A stretch of DNA of 64,000 nucleotides from Opisthocomus hoazin (lineage: Eukaryota > Chordata > Aves > Opisthocomiformes > Opisthocomidae): assembly GCF_030867145.1 (NCBI RefSeq), contig NC_134419.1, forward strand, positions 7,281,501 to 7,345,500, given 5' to 3'. Of this stretch, positions 1 to 13,100 are shown one piece after another; the stretch's first letter is position 1; each line of letters opens with the position of its first letter. A program made the translations under genes and the position numbers. The notes under the pieces are model-generated. The model searched no databases. It saw only the letters and a program-made list of their open reading frames with translations, and was not told the origin of the DNA.

Positions 1-1217
1 GCCCAGAGAACAAATAGTAAGTGTGGTGGAGAGAGGAACGTTAACTGAGAAAAAGCACTTACCTAATACAGACAATCTAATACCAGCAGAGACTCACTGC
101 CAAGTTCACAATGAGCTGGAAGCCACAACTCTACTAAGGTGTAAGCACAACTGCGGTTTCTCATGGTGCATGACCTATAAAGCATCACGGCAGCCCCGAT
201 AATAAAAGAAGTAGCAATGTGTTAATGAAGGTATACATTACCTTAACTTAGTGTTAACTAAGGTGTACATTAAAGGAAGACCTGAAGAAGGCAGGTCTAC
301 CTACGATGTCAAAGTAGTATTTGTACATTTGCTAATACCTCAGAGAAAAGACCCTGGGGAGGAAAATCTTCTGTGCTCAGGTAGCTACTCCAGCGAACCT
401 GCAGTACAAACATGGATTGATGACCACAGCAGAGGGCAGGGTCCTCAGCACCACTCTCAGCTTTGGAAACAGTTACTAGAATCTGCCCTTAACTCCAGGT
501 TACCTTACAGCTTGTGTTGCTTTGGAAGAAAATCCTGAAAAACTTGTTAAAACCAGAGGTAACTAACTACAGATGATGTGCTTTGTTTTCTTTAATCTGT
601 CTTTAGCTTTGGTTCCTATATGCCAAAGAAATTTTTAACCTTCACTTTGACAAGACACAGCAGACTCACCCTTACACCAACGTGCCGACAAAGCAGCTGG
701 AGAACTGCAAGGTGCACGCTAGCTCATCGTGGAAGGACTCACAAAGCTGCTTCTGCTTGGCACATGCCAGGCAAGCCCCCAAGAGCAGAGGCTACCCAAG
801 GTGCCTGCTCAAAGCACGCCAGAACCATGCGTGGTCTCCATACAGGGACACTCAAGGCAAGCAGGAAGGAACACTTGCACTTCTGAGAACCTACCTACCT
901 CCATCGCCCTGATGAAGCACTTTCCGTTTTAGCATCACTGCCTCAGAACTCTTATTGACGTCTGTCCTCTCACCCCCCAGTAAACGCTGACTTGGCAAAT
1001 CAGCTGTGCTGACATCTTTGCTGCGTGTTTGGCCCCAAGTGCAGCCGTGCTATCCACAAGGTAAACCTCAAGATGCTGCAGCACCACTCTTCGTACAGAG
1101 AGGAGGCAAGCTGACATTGTTACACTCATACTTCGTCTTGCAGAGTAGACATCACTAAGTATACAAACACATTTTTTATTATATACTCTGTGTATAAAAA
1201 CATTGCTTCTAATTGAA
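1..1217. other. Gene-free flank
   Basis: I see no exon, RNA gene or recognisable repeat here. Short open frames exist on both strands but lack family similarity, splice context and codon-use signal. The boundary with the CR1 element downstream is approximate. Confidence 0.5.
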
Positions 1218-2921
1218 CACTACATCAGCAGCAAAAGGAAGGCTAGGGACAACGTGGGGCCGCTGCTGAATGAGGCACGTGTCCTGGTGACGGAGGATGC
1301 GGTGAAGGCAGAGCTACTGAATGCCTTCTTTGCTTCAGTCTTCAGTGCTAAGACTGGCCCTCAGGAACCCCAGGCCCCGGAGGTAAGAGAAGAAGCCTAC
1401 AAAGAGGACGACTTTCCCTTGGTCGAGGAGGACTGTATGAGGGATCGCTTAAGTGATCTGGATGTCCACAAATCCATGGGCCCCGATGGAATGCACCCAC
1501 GAGTGCTGAGGGAGCTGGCGGATGTCATTGCTGAGCCACTCTCCATCATCTTTGAGAGGTCCTGGAGGACAGGAGAGGTGCCCGAGGACTGGAGAAAGGC
1601 CAATGTCACTCCAATCTTCAAAAAGGGCAAGAAGGAGGACCCAGGGAACTACAGGCCGGTCAGCCTCACCTCCATCCCGGGAAAGGTGATGGAGCAGCTT
1701 ATCCTGGAGGCCATCATCAAGCAAGTGGAAGAAAAGAAGGTTATCAGGAGTAGTCAACATGGATTCACCAAGGGGAAATCATGCCTGACCAATCTGATAG
1801 CTTTCTACAATGACATGACTGGCTGGGTAGACGAAGGGAGAGCCGTGGATGTTGTCTACCTCGACTTCAGCAAGGCTTTTGACACAGTCTCCCATGATAT
1901 CCTCCTAGGGAAGCGGAGGAAGTGTGGGCTGGATGAGTGGTCGGTGAAGTGGATAGAGAACTGGCTGAATGGCAGAACTCAGAGGGTTGTCATCAGCGGC
2001 GCTGAGTCTAGTTGGAGGCTGGTGACAAGTGGTGTCCCCCAGGGGTCAGTACTGGGCCCAGCCTTGTTTAACTTCTTCATCAACGACCTGGATGAAGAGT
2101 TAGAATGTACCCTCAGCAAGTTTGCTGATGACACCAAACTGGGAGGTGTGGTAGATACATCAGAAGGCTGTGCTGCCATTCAGCATGACCTGGATAGGCT
2201 GGAAAGCTGGGCAGAGAGGAACCTGATGAGGTTCAACAAAGGCAAATGCAGGGTCCTGCACCTGGGAAGGAACAACCTCATGCACCAGTACAGGCTTGGG
2301 GTGGACCTGCTGGAGAGCAGCTCTGCGGAGAGGGACCTGGGCGTCCTGGTGGACGACAGGTTAACCATGAGCCAGCAGTGTGCCCTGGCTGCCAAGAAAG
2401 CCAATGGGATCCTGGGGTGCATCAAGAAGAGTGTGGCCAGCAGGACGAGGGAGGTTCTCCTTCCCCTCTACACTGCCCTAGTGAGGCCTCATCTAGAGTA
2501 CTGTGTCCAGTTCTGGGCTCCCCAGTTCAAGAAAGATGAAGAGCTACTGGAGAGAGTCCAGCGGAGGGCTACGAGGATGATGAGGGGACTGGAGCATCTC
2601 CCCTACGAGGAGAGGTTGAGGGAACTGGGCTTGTTCAGCCTGAAGAAGAGAAGGCTGCGAGGGGACCTTATAAATGCTTACAAATATCTGAAGGGTGGGT
2701 GTCAGGAGGATGGGGCCAAGCTCTTTTCAGTGGTGCCCAGTGACAGGACAAGGGGCAATGGGCACAAACTGAGGCACAGGAAGTTTTGTCTGAACATGAG
2801 GAAGAACTTCCCTCTGAGGGTGACGGAGCACTGGAACAGGCTGCCCAGGGAGGTTGTGGAGTCTCCTTCTCTGGAGATATTCAAGACCCGCCTGGACGAG
2901 GTCCTGTGCAGCCTGCTGTAG
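1203..2921 (+). CDS. CR1 ORF2 fragment: reverse transcriptase and C-terminal domain
   Basis: This is a 572-codon open frame without stops or frameshifts. The first few codons are flanking DNA, so the listed start is not a native initiation site. The frame holds a full reverse transcriptase domain. NYRPVSLTS is at about residues 149-157. YLDFSKAFD at about 219-227 supplies the first catalytic Asp. The turn [10 protein letters not shown] is at about 277-286. FADD at about 307-310 is the metal-binding catalytic pair. The C-terminal region of CR1 proteins follows, with HLEYC and a tryptophan-containing [10 protein letters not shown] block near the end. The endonuclease domain is absent, so this copy could not move by itself. 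The intact frame suggests fairly recent insertion. It is a transposon remnant and has no host function that I can see. Confidence 0.93.
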   Translation: MLLIEHYISSKRKARDNVGPLLNEARVLVTEDAVKAELLNAFFASVFSAKTGPQEPQAPEVREEAYKEDDFPLVEEDCMRDRLSDLDVHKSMGPDGMHPRVLRELADVIAEPLSIIFERSWRTGEVPEDWRKANVTPIFKKGKKEDPGNYRPVSLTSIPGKVMEQLILEAIIKQVEEKKVIRSSQHGFTKGKSCLTNLIAFYNDMTGWVDEGRAVDVVYLDFSKAFDTVSHDILLGKRRKCGLDEWSVKWIENWLNGRTQRVVISGAESSWRLVTSGVPQGSVLGPALFNFFINDLDEELECTLSKFADDTKLGGVVDTSEGCAAIQHDLDRLESWAERNLMRFNKGKCRVLHLGRNNLMHQYRLGVDLLESSSAERDLGVLVDDRLTMSQQCALAAKKANGILGCIKKSVASRTREVLLPLYTALVRPHLEYCVQFWAPQFKKDEELLERVQRRATRMMRGLEHLPYEERLRELGLFSLKKRRLRGDLINAYKYLKGGCQEDGAKLFSVVPSDRTRGNGHKLRHRKFCLNMRKNFPLRVTEHWNRLPREVVESPSLEIFKTRLDEVLCSLL

Positions 2922-3010
2922 GTGACCCTGCTTCGGCAGGAGGGTTGGACTAGATGACCCACAGAGGTCCCTTCCAACCCCTACTATTCTGTGATTCTAT
3001 GTTCTATCTA
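1218..3010 (+). mobile_element. CR1 LINE retrotransposon, 5'-truncated
   Basis: This is a non-LTR retrotransposon of the CR1 clade, the dominant LINE family of birds. The 5' part (5'UTR, ORF1 and the endonuclease half of ORF2) is missing, as is usual for CR1 copies truncated during target-primed reverse transcription. The rest of ORF2 is present and open to its stop at 2921. A short 3'UTR follows, with the typical GGTTGGACTAGATGACC and CCCTTCCAACCC segments. It ends in ATTCTGTG ATTCTATG TTCTAT, the degenerate octamer tail of CR1. No poly(A) tail and no clear target-site duplication are visible, which fits CR1. The 5' edge is judged from where the frame starts to resemble CR1 and may be off by about 15 bases. 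Confidence 0.95.
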
Positions 3011-3989
3011 AAATAAATTTTTACTCACTCTCTGCAAACCTAATGGAAGTCAAGATAAGCCCATCCGTTTTAACCCCTGAGACTAATGTTGCTTCCTGTC
3101 TTTCATTAACATGAGTTTATCTTGCTCTTCCTTGAATAGGAAATGCATCGGCCCTGAAGTTTGATTAGCAGTAATCAGAAAACATCCACACCTGTGTGTA
3201 GGCAGTGGGAGGCTTTTCAATTAAAAATTGTATTGAAGAACATAATGTCTCTGTTTTGAAATGAAAAACGCATCTTTCAAGGAATATGAGCTATAAAATT
3301 CATTTATGTATTGTGTTTCTTCAGGGACAGTAATGCCATCAGAGAATGAAGTATCTTAATTGTTGAAGGGATTCATTTCTGCTCTTTGGAACTATGTATA
3401 TTCAATGTCACTAAAGAACTACTGGAGAGTTTTTCAAAGGGAGTATGATAGCACAGTCAGTGCTTATCATCTGTCCAAAACCAAGTCCCTTTTTTCTTGC
3501 TCAGTTTGGGTACTAAAACACAGGTCCAGGGACTGCGGTGTTGGGACCCGCACCTGACACAAAAGCAGCCCAGAGGGTACTGAAGCAGGGCTGTGGACGG
3601 AGGAGCAGGATGGTTACTGCTGAAGAAAGTAGAATGGCGAGGAAGCAGTGCCTCTCTGAGAGAGGTGATTTTTATTCATTCTGTTTCCAAGTCTTTACTA
3701 TCTTTAATGCCTGTTGAAATAAAAAATTTGGAAGAAAAATCCTCCCTGATAGTTTCACTTTTTCACCTTCCAGTTAAATTCTAAGGATGTTTCTGCTTCT
3801 CATTTGTCCAGTTCCCAGTAAAGCCAGAGGAAGGCCAGATTTAACGTTTCTGTTACAGCTAAATTTAAACTGTAAGCAGAATTATGAACAACATCTACAG
3901 GCCTCTTTGATCTGCCATAAAAAAGCTTAGAAAAGTACACCTGTGCAGTTCTGTTTCCTTTTCATATCATCTTCCACCTCTCTGATTCC
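3011..3989. other. Gene-free AT-rich stretch
   Basis: No exon, RNA gene or recognisable repeat is visible. The short open frames near 3360-3784 have no family resemblance. Confidence 0.45.
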
Positions 3990-4112
3990 ATTTCCCTAAA
4001 CAGAAAGATAATAGTATTAATCTATTCCTTAGGGCTCTTGTGAAGATTCATGAGTTAATATTTATGCAGCAAAATGGAATAAGTGCTGTATAAGTGCTAA
4101 GCATCATTATTG
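3990..4112 (+). repeat. MIR/L2-like fossil (SINE/LINE 3' region)
   Basis: The stretch follows the conserved order of the MIR/L2 3' region: a run like AAGATAATAGTATTAAT, then CTTAGGGCTCTTGTGAAGATT, then ATGAGTTAATATTTATG, then GTGCTGTATAAGTGCTAAG and CATTATTATTG. I matched this by eye to the MIR consensus as I remember it. It is strongly diverged, as expected for a repeat predating the bird-mammal split. MIR and L2 share this 3' region, so I cannot say which one it is. Confidence 0.6.
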
Positions 4113-7100
4113 TTCTCTCCCTCTTCATTAGCATGCCATATTCATCCCAAGTAAACCAGATAAACACAGAAATTAACTGTCCTCAATGTAAGGCAAGTGA
4201 GAAAGGTAACATGACTGCTAGAGAGCCACTGATCTAAAATGTTTGCCAACCCAGTAAGTTTTGCAGAATGAAATATATTTACTCATTTGAGCCAGTTCTG
4301 TCTGCAGCAAAGAGGTTTTGAGAATATGTCTATATTAAATATGCTTCATGTTTCCATGCAAGTTGTGCTTTGGAAACTACACATATAGTAATACGCACAA
4401 GAAACAAATGAGATCTGCAAAGAATCACTGAGGAGGTTTCCAGATAGTAGAGTGCAAAACCTACTTGCTGCTCCAGTTGGATTCCTGTTCAAGAAGCAGC
4501 TGCCGTGGGAGGGGACAGCCATGGAAGACCAAAGGGACAGCTCTGCTCTAGAGCTCTGCACTGGGAAACACCCTGTGCTGGAAGAGGAAAAAGAGAAAGA
4601 AAAATTAAAATCAGACTAAAGACAGATTCCAGAAAAGAAGGCCAGTGGATTGCATCGTGGCTGTGGCTGGAAGAGCGGAGGCAGGCAGCGGCACACCCTG
4701 TTCGGTCGGGTGAGCCCTCCAGCTCCCAGGCCCACGCCAGCACAGAGCCAAGGGTGCAGCACCCACGGCGCAGGGCTCCTCTTGCCCCACGGCTCACGGC
4801 AAAAGGGGGAGGTCCTGGAGCTCCCTGCACTGGAAAAGCCGCCCTCTGCTCTTTCTATCCCACTTTCACTTAAATGCTGACTCCCCTCGCCTTTTTTTTC
4901 ATTACCAACAGAAACAACCCTTCATTGCCCCAAGCTCTACCCACCATGTGATCATTTACATCTTCACCATGGATCTGCAGCATCCTGATGTGGTAATGTT
5001 TTACACTGGAGCACACAAAGGTGATGCAGTGCAAAGTACCTCCCTCAGCTTAAAGACATGCTCTGTCTTGGAGGAGTTCTGTCCTGGGCTGCCACACTCT
5101 GAGCCCAATTTGCAAGCAGGAGCCCCTGCTCCCTGCAACGGCTGAGGGAGAGCCATGCACCCTGCTCGAGCTAAACCGGAGCATGTTGCAGCAGTGGCAG
5201 GTTCAGCACAGCACGGCGGTTTGCAGCTGGCTCCATCCTTGCAAATATTCTAGCGATTAATCCCTGTTTCTGCAGTTTTTTTGATGTAGAAATTTAGATT
5301 AGTCGCACTGTCATTGGGACTTATCATTTGTCCATCTCAAAGCCTTTTCACTTGGTCCATCTGAAAGCACAGCTGGTGGCTGCATTTTTACATCTGTCCA
5401 GAATAAGTTGGCTTTTGCTTTTGGAACAGTTTGCCTTCGCTTAGATATTTTTCATGATGCAGCATGGTGTAGTTTTCTAGCTGAGGCTGGCATGAATGGT
5501 GCACAAGTACTTAAGCTGAAATAGTCTAAGAGAAATAGGCTTTTTATACTGCATCACAGTCAGACATAGAAAATTGCCACACTTCTCTTATCAAAATGTT
5601 GCAGGGCCATAATCATAGCCGCTGCCCGCTCAACCGTGCAGCAGTGCCCAGCTGGCTATGTCAGCAAAGGTGCCCAGGGAAAAAAGAGAACTTCATGCAG
5701 AGGTTCTAGCAATCGAAATCCCTAGTTTGGGAAAAACAAAAAACAACACATACGGGACTAAAATCAGGATATGAAACCTGATTTGCTTTTCTTTTCCAGA
5801 AATAACAACTCCAGAATAGCATTCTGCTGGATATGGCCTTCTGTTGAGGGGAGGTGACTTTTATTCCTGCTTATGCAGTGGGGAGTTGAAGCACCCTCCA
5901 TGGAAACCCCGCAGCCATTTAAGAGCGGGTTTACTCAAGGGACTAACCTGCCCATAACTGCAGGCTGGAGTGGCTGAGACCTCTGCACAAGCAGCCCTTC
6001 TCTGCATCCCTCTACATCACAAGAGCCTCCTGTCCTGCTCTTCCAACCTCCAGCAAAAGCTGCATCCTTCCATGGTGACTCCGTGGTGGACGACTGGCAA
6101 AACAGCAAACCTTGTCACTGAAGGACGTGAAGATGTGACAGTTCTGTGGCATTTGTTCACCAAGGAGCATCTCCCAGACAAATCAATTAAAAGCCTTCAA
6201 AGGGAAGGAATAAAGATTGAGGAAGAAAACCAACTTCTCACAGCATCTGGAATTTAGGGGTTTGGCCTTCTAGCTGGCCAAACTGAGGCCCTGTTTTACT
6301 GAGTTACAGTATTTTAATTATTACTGTAGCAAAGCCTAAGACTGCGTCTCATTCATTTTGAACCTGTGGTACCGGGTACTGCACAGACTCAGCGAAGAGC
6401 TTGTCCCGCATAAAACTTTTGTCCTTTGGGCATGCCGAGATGGGACAGCTCGTGCATCATGGTTAATGCTAAGGAAGGACGTGTCAGTAAGAGAATGCCT
6501 GAAACGCAATGTGCCTGGATGTGCATACACCAGCTCTCCAGGCGGGCTGTAAATAACACTGTTTCTCATGCACAGCATTCTCTAACCAGAAGTCCCTTTT
6601 GCCCATTGTCATAGATAATAATGGTCATTATCTCAGGGAAGAGAAATGTGAAAAGGATGCAAAAGAATGCTTCCTGGCACAAATCTGTTCCCAAAAGGTA
6701 GTTACTTCCTCTGAGTCTCCCAGGACTGTCTTCCATGTGGCAGTGCTGTTAGATGGAGCTAATCCCACCGGCTTGCAGAGCCAGACCTCTGGAGACTGTG
6801 AAGTACCGATCTGAGAGAGCACAGCAACTCCTGTGTCCCTGCTGTGAAGAAACAACGGCAAGCTCTCTGCTACAGCACCACGGCGTAGTAATTCAGTGCT
6901 TTTCCACAACTATGCAAATCTCTGTAATGAGATTAAGTTTGGAGGAGTTTGGCTTTGTCTCTCCTCAGAAGGCTCTGTGGAGCTGCCAGATGGCAGCTGT
7001 GAGCGGTCGAGCTGCTGAAAACCTGCCTGCTCCGAGTCAACACTGGTGGGTAAGCAGTCCTAACAGGCAAGGTGCAAGTCACTGGAATTCTCAAGGAAGA

Positions 7101-10100
7101 AAAACACCCTTCAGAGTGTAAATTGTATTAAAGTGAACTGAGGGAAATATGCGCTTTTCATGTTTGCAGAAGCCTGACAGTCAGGAAATTTGGTTTTCTT
7201 TCCCACATCTGCTACAGATGTCTTGCATGATTCTCTGTTTTATCTCCTGTTCTATGTGGAAAATGTACCTTATTCTCTCACAGGGGAGAAGAGAAGGTTG
7301 AGAAGCGCTGGGAACTGCCAAGGCGCCTTTCTGCTCTTGCTCGAGTCCCTTGGGCAGAGTCACATTAACTGCTCTCTGCCTCAAATTGACACCCCTGCTT
7401 CTTCCTCTGGCATGCAATTGTCCTGCTACACAACACCAGGATTTAGGATTACGGTGGAATTGCGTCATCTGGGAGGAGGAGACGCTGGGCTGCAAGGCAG
7501 AAGCGGACATGCCCTTCAGTGCAATAAGGTTTTACAGGGATAACCTGTTCCATTAGCTCAGATTTCATCGCAATGCGATTACCCTCGTTCGTGAAGTGCC
7601 GCCTGTTTTAGATTAGGCTTTATGTTAAACCCATGACCCATTTTCATTCTGTGGCTTTAGAAAATAATTTGCATGCAACTGATAGTTTAAGTAAGAGTCC
7701 ATAAACTGTATTTATGCAGTGGATGCTGATCTGCCCCTTCTCATTCAAATCCAGTCTCTGACCTAAGGGAATCTGGCCCACAGGTTGTGCTTCAAGTCAG
7801 AATTCAGCCTTCCGTAAAGACAAACACACTTCATGTGTTTTAAATGCAAGAGTCAAATCTGGCTGGGAAGAAAGCCCATATCAGCTACCAGTCTTTTATT
7901 CTGTCATATTGTCAGACTGCTACAAAATCCAAGCCAGATGTGTTTATTAATAACACACATTTTCTCTCCAGGAATATCTGGCTACCTGGTGGAGTTTAAT
8001 TAACCCTGACACAGGCAGCTGTCATAGAGAGTATTGAACCATTTCATGTTCTCATCATTTGCGCTTCAGGAATGTCCTAAAGGAAAAGCAGGAAGGATTC
8101 ACGGCAAACTCTGCCCATTAATTTGCCTGATCTTTTCCTTTCAAGAGGAATAATCACCAATGAGAAGCAGTGAGAACTGCAGATGGGATGTAAGAATAAG
8201 TCTAATGTACATCCATAAAATAAAATGTCCATTTGCCATGGACAAGAGCTAGTAAGAGAAACTCAGTGAAATAGGCCAGTTTTGCTCAAAGGTATTGCTT
8301 TGATCAACGTGGTCAGAATCTGATTGTCGGAAGACAAAATGTTCTTTCTTCAGATCATTATATTGCTTTTTACACACTGTTTGTATTTCAGAACCACTCC
8401 TTAAAGCAGCCTAAACTTCAGGGATTTAAACATTTCCAGACAAGCAGAGAGACACTTTGCAGATAAAGGATAACAGCAATTTTATTTTTTTTTAATGGGT
8501 GTTTCAGTAGTGAATAAACGGTTTAGTGGATTTCTTCAATTCAGACTAGACAAAAAAAATCTTTAATAAATGCAATGTCTGGATCATATTCCACTAAAAT
8601 AGCCATCTACAGTTAGTATGAACATTTCAACCTTTCTGAGCCTGAGGCACCTTATAAAACAGATTTTCATTATACTCTAACATGCAGTGACACCATCCCA
8701 CAGCTCTGCTGGGATGTTACACACTGTTTGGGGTTTAAATGTTAAATGCCTCCCCCCTGCTACTCTCAGCTAGAGGGGCACCCATGTACCACAGCCACCT
8801 CCCTCCTGGCACTGTGCAAATGTTTGGTGGCTTTGTTGGGGAGCAGCAGGGGCAAGGAGAGCATCGCAAGGCAAAGTTACCAGCAGCTTTCATGATGGAT
8901 GGTTTTGGATCCTTGTTTGCTAGTATGAGTACAAAAGGATGTTTGCTTGTTTGTTTTTCTGCTGATTTCAGCCATGTAGTATCAATACAGTGTATTTGTC
9001 AAAGTGTGAGTTGATCTGCATTTAGTATCTTCTGTAAATATTTGCAGGAACTGTGAGAAACAGACAAAATCTTTATGCATCTCTCCGCTTTTCAGTGTTT
9101 ACCTATTGTTAATGGCAAGCACATCTCAGTCTTGCTGGTGGGGATTCCTCTTACCTGCCCATAAATACCTGAAAGACAGGCCTCTGCTCCAAGAAAGCCA
9201 TCAGGGTCCCTTCTGACAGCAAACAGCAGGAACGCTTGTTGCTACAGGGTGAAACATCTCTCCTGGGCCAGGAGGAATTGCCAAGGGCTGGTTACTGTCA
9301 GTTATTTCCATTGGCTACAGAAGTGTGGACAATTAGCTGAAACTAGTTGATTTATAGATAGTTAAAATAAGGTAAGACAAACAGGTGAAACCAGATAATT
9401 GTTTGATAGTTAAAACAAGGTGAGACACACCTACCCTTTGCAGCTGTATCTGTTTTGCTTTGCTTTTAAAAGATCTGCTTGGTTTTACAAAACATAAGTA
9501 AGATTCTTGCTTTCAGGACAAAGCCGGAAGGATTAAAGAACAAACTTCCTTCCCCCACTGACACACTGTTATTCTTCCCTAGCCATCTACTACTGTTTTT
9601 TTTAACCTCCTTCCTGCAGAGCACCTGGCAGTGGGCACTCTGAGGTAGCTGCTGGATTGAAATGAACCTTCCCACGGGTTCAGGATGGAAATTCAGGAAT
9701 TCTGAATTCCGCAATTCTCCTGTTTGAAATGAATACTGCATCATGCACAGGACACTGCTGAAAAGTTTACAGTTGTCTGTTCCTTGCCCTGCCTCAATTA
9801 CTAGTTTGAAAGAACTTCTTCTGTTCTATCAGTCTACACTGCAGGGAGCCAGTGTAAAACTTGTGTTGCGCTGTTTTTCTCTTTACTGGCTGTTGCTTTT
9901 AACAAGAGAAACATCTGCAAAACTCTACTCCTGTCCAGTGCTCTATTTATGTGACAATCCGTAGCAGTCCTTAACTAGAACTGCAAACTGAAAGGAGGCC
10001 CTATCAATTAACATCATTGCTACCAATTATGCAATGAAGGAGAAAAACCCTTGTCTTTTAAAAACAAGACACTAATGCTAGCAGTAGTTGTTAATGGCAA

Positions 10101-13100
10101 TTAATTTGCAGGACTCTCAGAGGAATCCATAGTGGAAAGTCGTATGTTATAGTCCACACCTGATGCTGGGAGAGACATTGCTTTTTACACATATTTGCTG
10201 TGTTGTAACTATTTTGCTTGTACAGCAGGGCTTGTGTTGAGGGGAATGGTTTGGGTGGGGGTTTTTTGCTAATGTAAACTTAAAATGAGCCTAGTTCATT
10301 TTTTTTTTTTTTAACCTAGAACGTTTTATGATTCCATATAATTTTCTCACTTGCATTTACTTCTTTCTGGCCGAAGGCAGGTGAAGGGAGAGGGGAGCAT
10401 ACAGGGAGGGGGATGGCACCTGTGCATGCCAGGCCTGTGCGCTGCTGGAGAGAAGTCACAGTCAAAACTGCTCAAACATTTTACTTGCTCTCTGGTGAAC
10501 AGTGTGATTCAAAAAGTATTCCAAGAGGAACCACAGGGAATTAAAAGACCACTGAGGCTGACAGCTCCAGCAGGCCGGCTTGTGGAAATGCTTACAAAAA
10601 ACGGAATTAACAAGTCTATAGGCAAGCATGGTTGGGCAGGTGACTGTCAGTGTAGCTCTTGTTGAGAGAAGTCTCCTCCTGTATTTGTGCAAGCTCCTGG
10701 GAGACAAACCATGGCAAAGCATTTAATAATCATATTACCCAACCTCGTTACTAACGTGAAAAGCAGCTAAAAGTGCTTTAGACCAGAGAGGAGCACAGCA
10801 GGTAAGGGGTGCTAGAAACCAATGGGCTGTGGTGGAAGGGAGGGAGGACACACTGCCGAACTACGGTGACTGGTGCAAACCTAGCATCAAAAGCAAGCAG
10901 GTGGTAAGAGGAGGATCCCCAGAAGAGACTAGGAGCAGGATTGCATAATAAGGTTACAACACGGACAAGGTGAAGGAATTCAACGTCATGGAGCTAGTCC
11001 TGAAGAAACTAGAATAGTGAACTTGGTTCTTAAGCTTCTTAATGTGTTCTTAACTATCCCAGTACCATTGATGCTCATATGCATAAAAGGATGCTTTTAT
11101 TTTATAACAATAAATGATTTGTTAGCTAGCATCCTCATCTGCTCCCTGGTAATTTAGATTAATGGCATTTGTGTCTTTTCTTTAGAGAAATGGTTATAGC
11201 ACCTTTCCCATGGTGCCAAAAGAAAGATGCCTATTGTTCTTCATACTAACGCTATCATTATTAAAAGTCTAAGATATTTTTTTATGCACTTGAACAGGGA
11301 ATCTGAATAGCAAAAGTGAATTACATTTGCATTGCATAAAATAAAGATGAAACCATGTATGTGGAGTCTTGATATACACTTAGCTAGAGTTTTTGAAATT
11401 CCCATATTCCCAAAATGTACATATACACATCGAGGATCAGTAGCTTGTTCAAAAGATAAATTATTCACTATTATTTATACTGTTTGGCTGTTGAAATGAT
11501 ATGCTTTCTTCTCCTTCCGCGAAGATTCTGGGTAATCTGAAAGGATTGTAGTCAGATGTTAGTTCCTGTGCATGTAACTTACTAGTCACCCAGTATTACA
11601 AGCTTTCTTGTGCCTTCCCCCAGGAGGATAACAATTTTATGCCGATGTTAAAGATTGTCACTTTTTTAGCATAACTTGCAACAGCTCAGTCTTTATCTTT
11701 GGAGGGTGCTGGTTCAGTCCCATAGGAGGACTGCACACGGTCCTTTACATAATCTGGCAGATGCATTAAAATCTTGATAATTAGAGCTAATTTTATAAAC
11801 TCAGGAATAAAAAGTACCCTACTCCCTGACTAGCCCCGCAGTACCAGGTACAGTATCTTCCCCATCACTTGTGCTTCGAGTTCTTAATTTCCTTTTGGTG
11901 ATGAAGTCCACAATGGTGATCAGAAATCCCAGCGAACCTTGAGAATTTATGTACCAAGAGCCAGCGGCCTGGTGTATTCAGGGAGGTAGCGGGACAGCAG
12001 TTGTCAGTGGTAAGTGTGCATGAGACAATGGCAGTACCCAGGCTTTACAATTGGATGCCTTCTCTTGCAGTCCTTTGGCACATCAGAATGGGACTTTCTC
12101 AGCTTTTTCAGCAGTAGTAAAATGGAGAGATGATCTGATTTTTTAACTGTCTAGGAAGAGGAAAAAACCCAACATCGCTTCAATTCTGTTGAGCAACTTG
12201 GTTTTCATGATCTACTTATCCATATTGCTAATTAATTCACATTCCCAGCTGTCCTTCACATTCCCTGTGAATTTACCTCACCCTAATAATTCACTACCTT
12301 TTAATATTTGATTTGAATAAAGCAAATTTTTTTCTCAACTAATTCTGATTTTTTGAAATTTGGGCACCAGATTTGACTTAGCACGTCACTAATATCCCTC
12401 AACACTCTTCCATTTTCATTTTCATTTGGCCACTAGGGAATTCTCTAGAGGCTAAGCGTCAGGTTTTAATTACATGGCTTTGTTGGAAAAGCTGGTTTAT
12501 TTCAGTCCTTTATGCTTCCGAGCCACATAAACAAAACTGGAAAACTGAACTGCTTTTTGAAAAATGGGTATTGGAAGACAATATGCGTACAATGGCAGTT
12601 CATATACTTTTTCTGTATCTCACTTAAAAATCACATGGTGCCCAAACTTGCTGCGTTGTACTGTCCAAAACACCAAATCATTAGTACCATATTCCGGCAT
12701 TGTGCTGAGGGAGTTATGATACAGTTTCTCTGCTAATTGGTATATATAATTAGGTTATACTTCATTTAAAGAAAGAACCTAGCAAGATGAATTCGGACTC
12801 CAATCACATTAATTCACATTAGGCAAGATTTTTAGTTACATTAAGGTACCTGGAGAGGCAGCAAAGTGCTTAATTCACATGGTGTGGTGGAGAAGCAGGC
12901 TACAGTCTGTTTTATAAACCTTACTTCAGCTTCCTTAAGAGGAGCCCATCTTTCTTTTCTCTTCTCCAGCTGCCTCCCCAGCTCTCCTAGCCTGCGTTTC
13001 AGGCTGGCTGTGAGCCATACGGCTACGACAGCACAGTCCCGAAGCTGAGCAAATGCAGATATCAGCACAGAGTCAGGGCTTTGCTAGCCCTTTGTTTGGA

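Noticed and set aside
4489..4880. GC-richer patch with 113-122 codon frames on both strands
   Set aside because: Frames are open in three registers at once, CpG density is modest, and nothing resembles a known protein.
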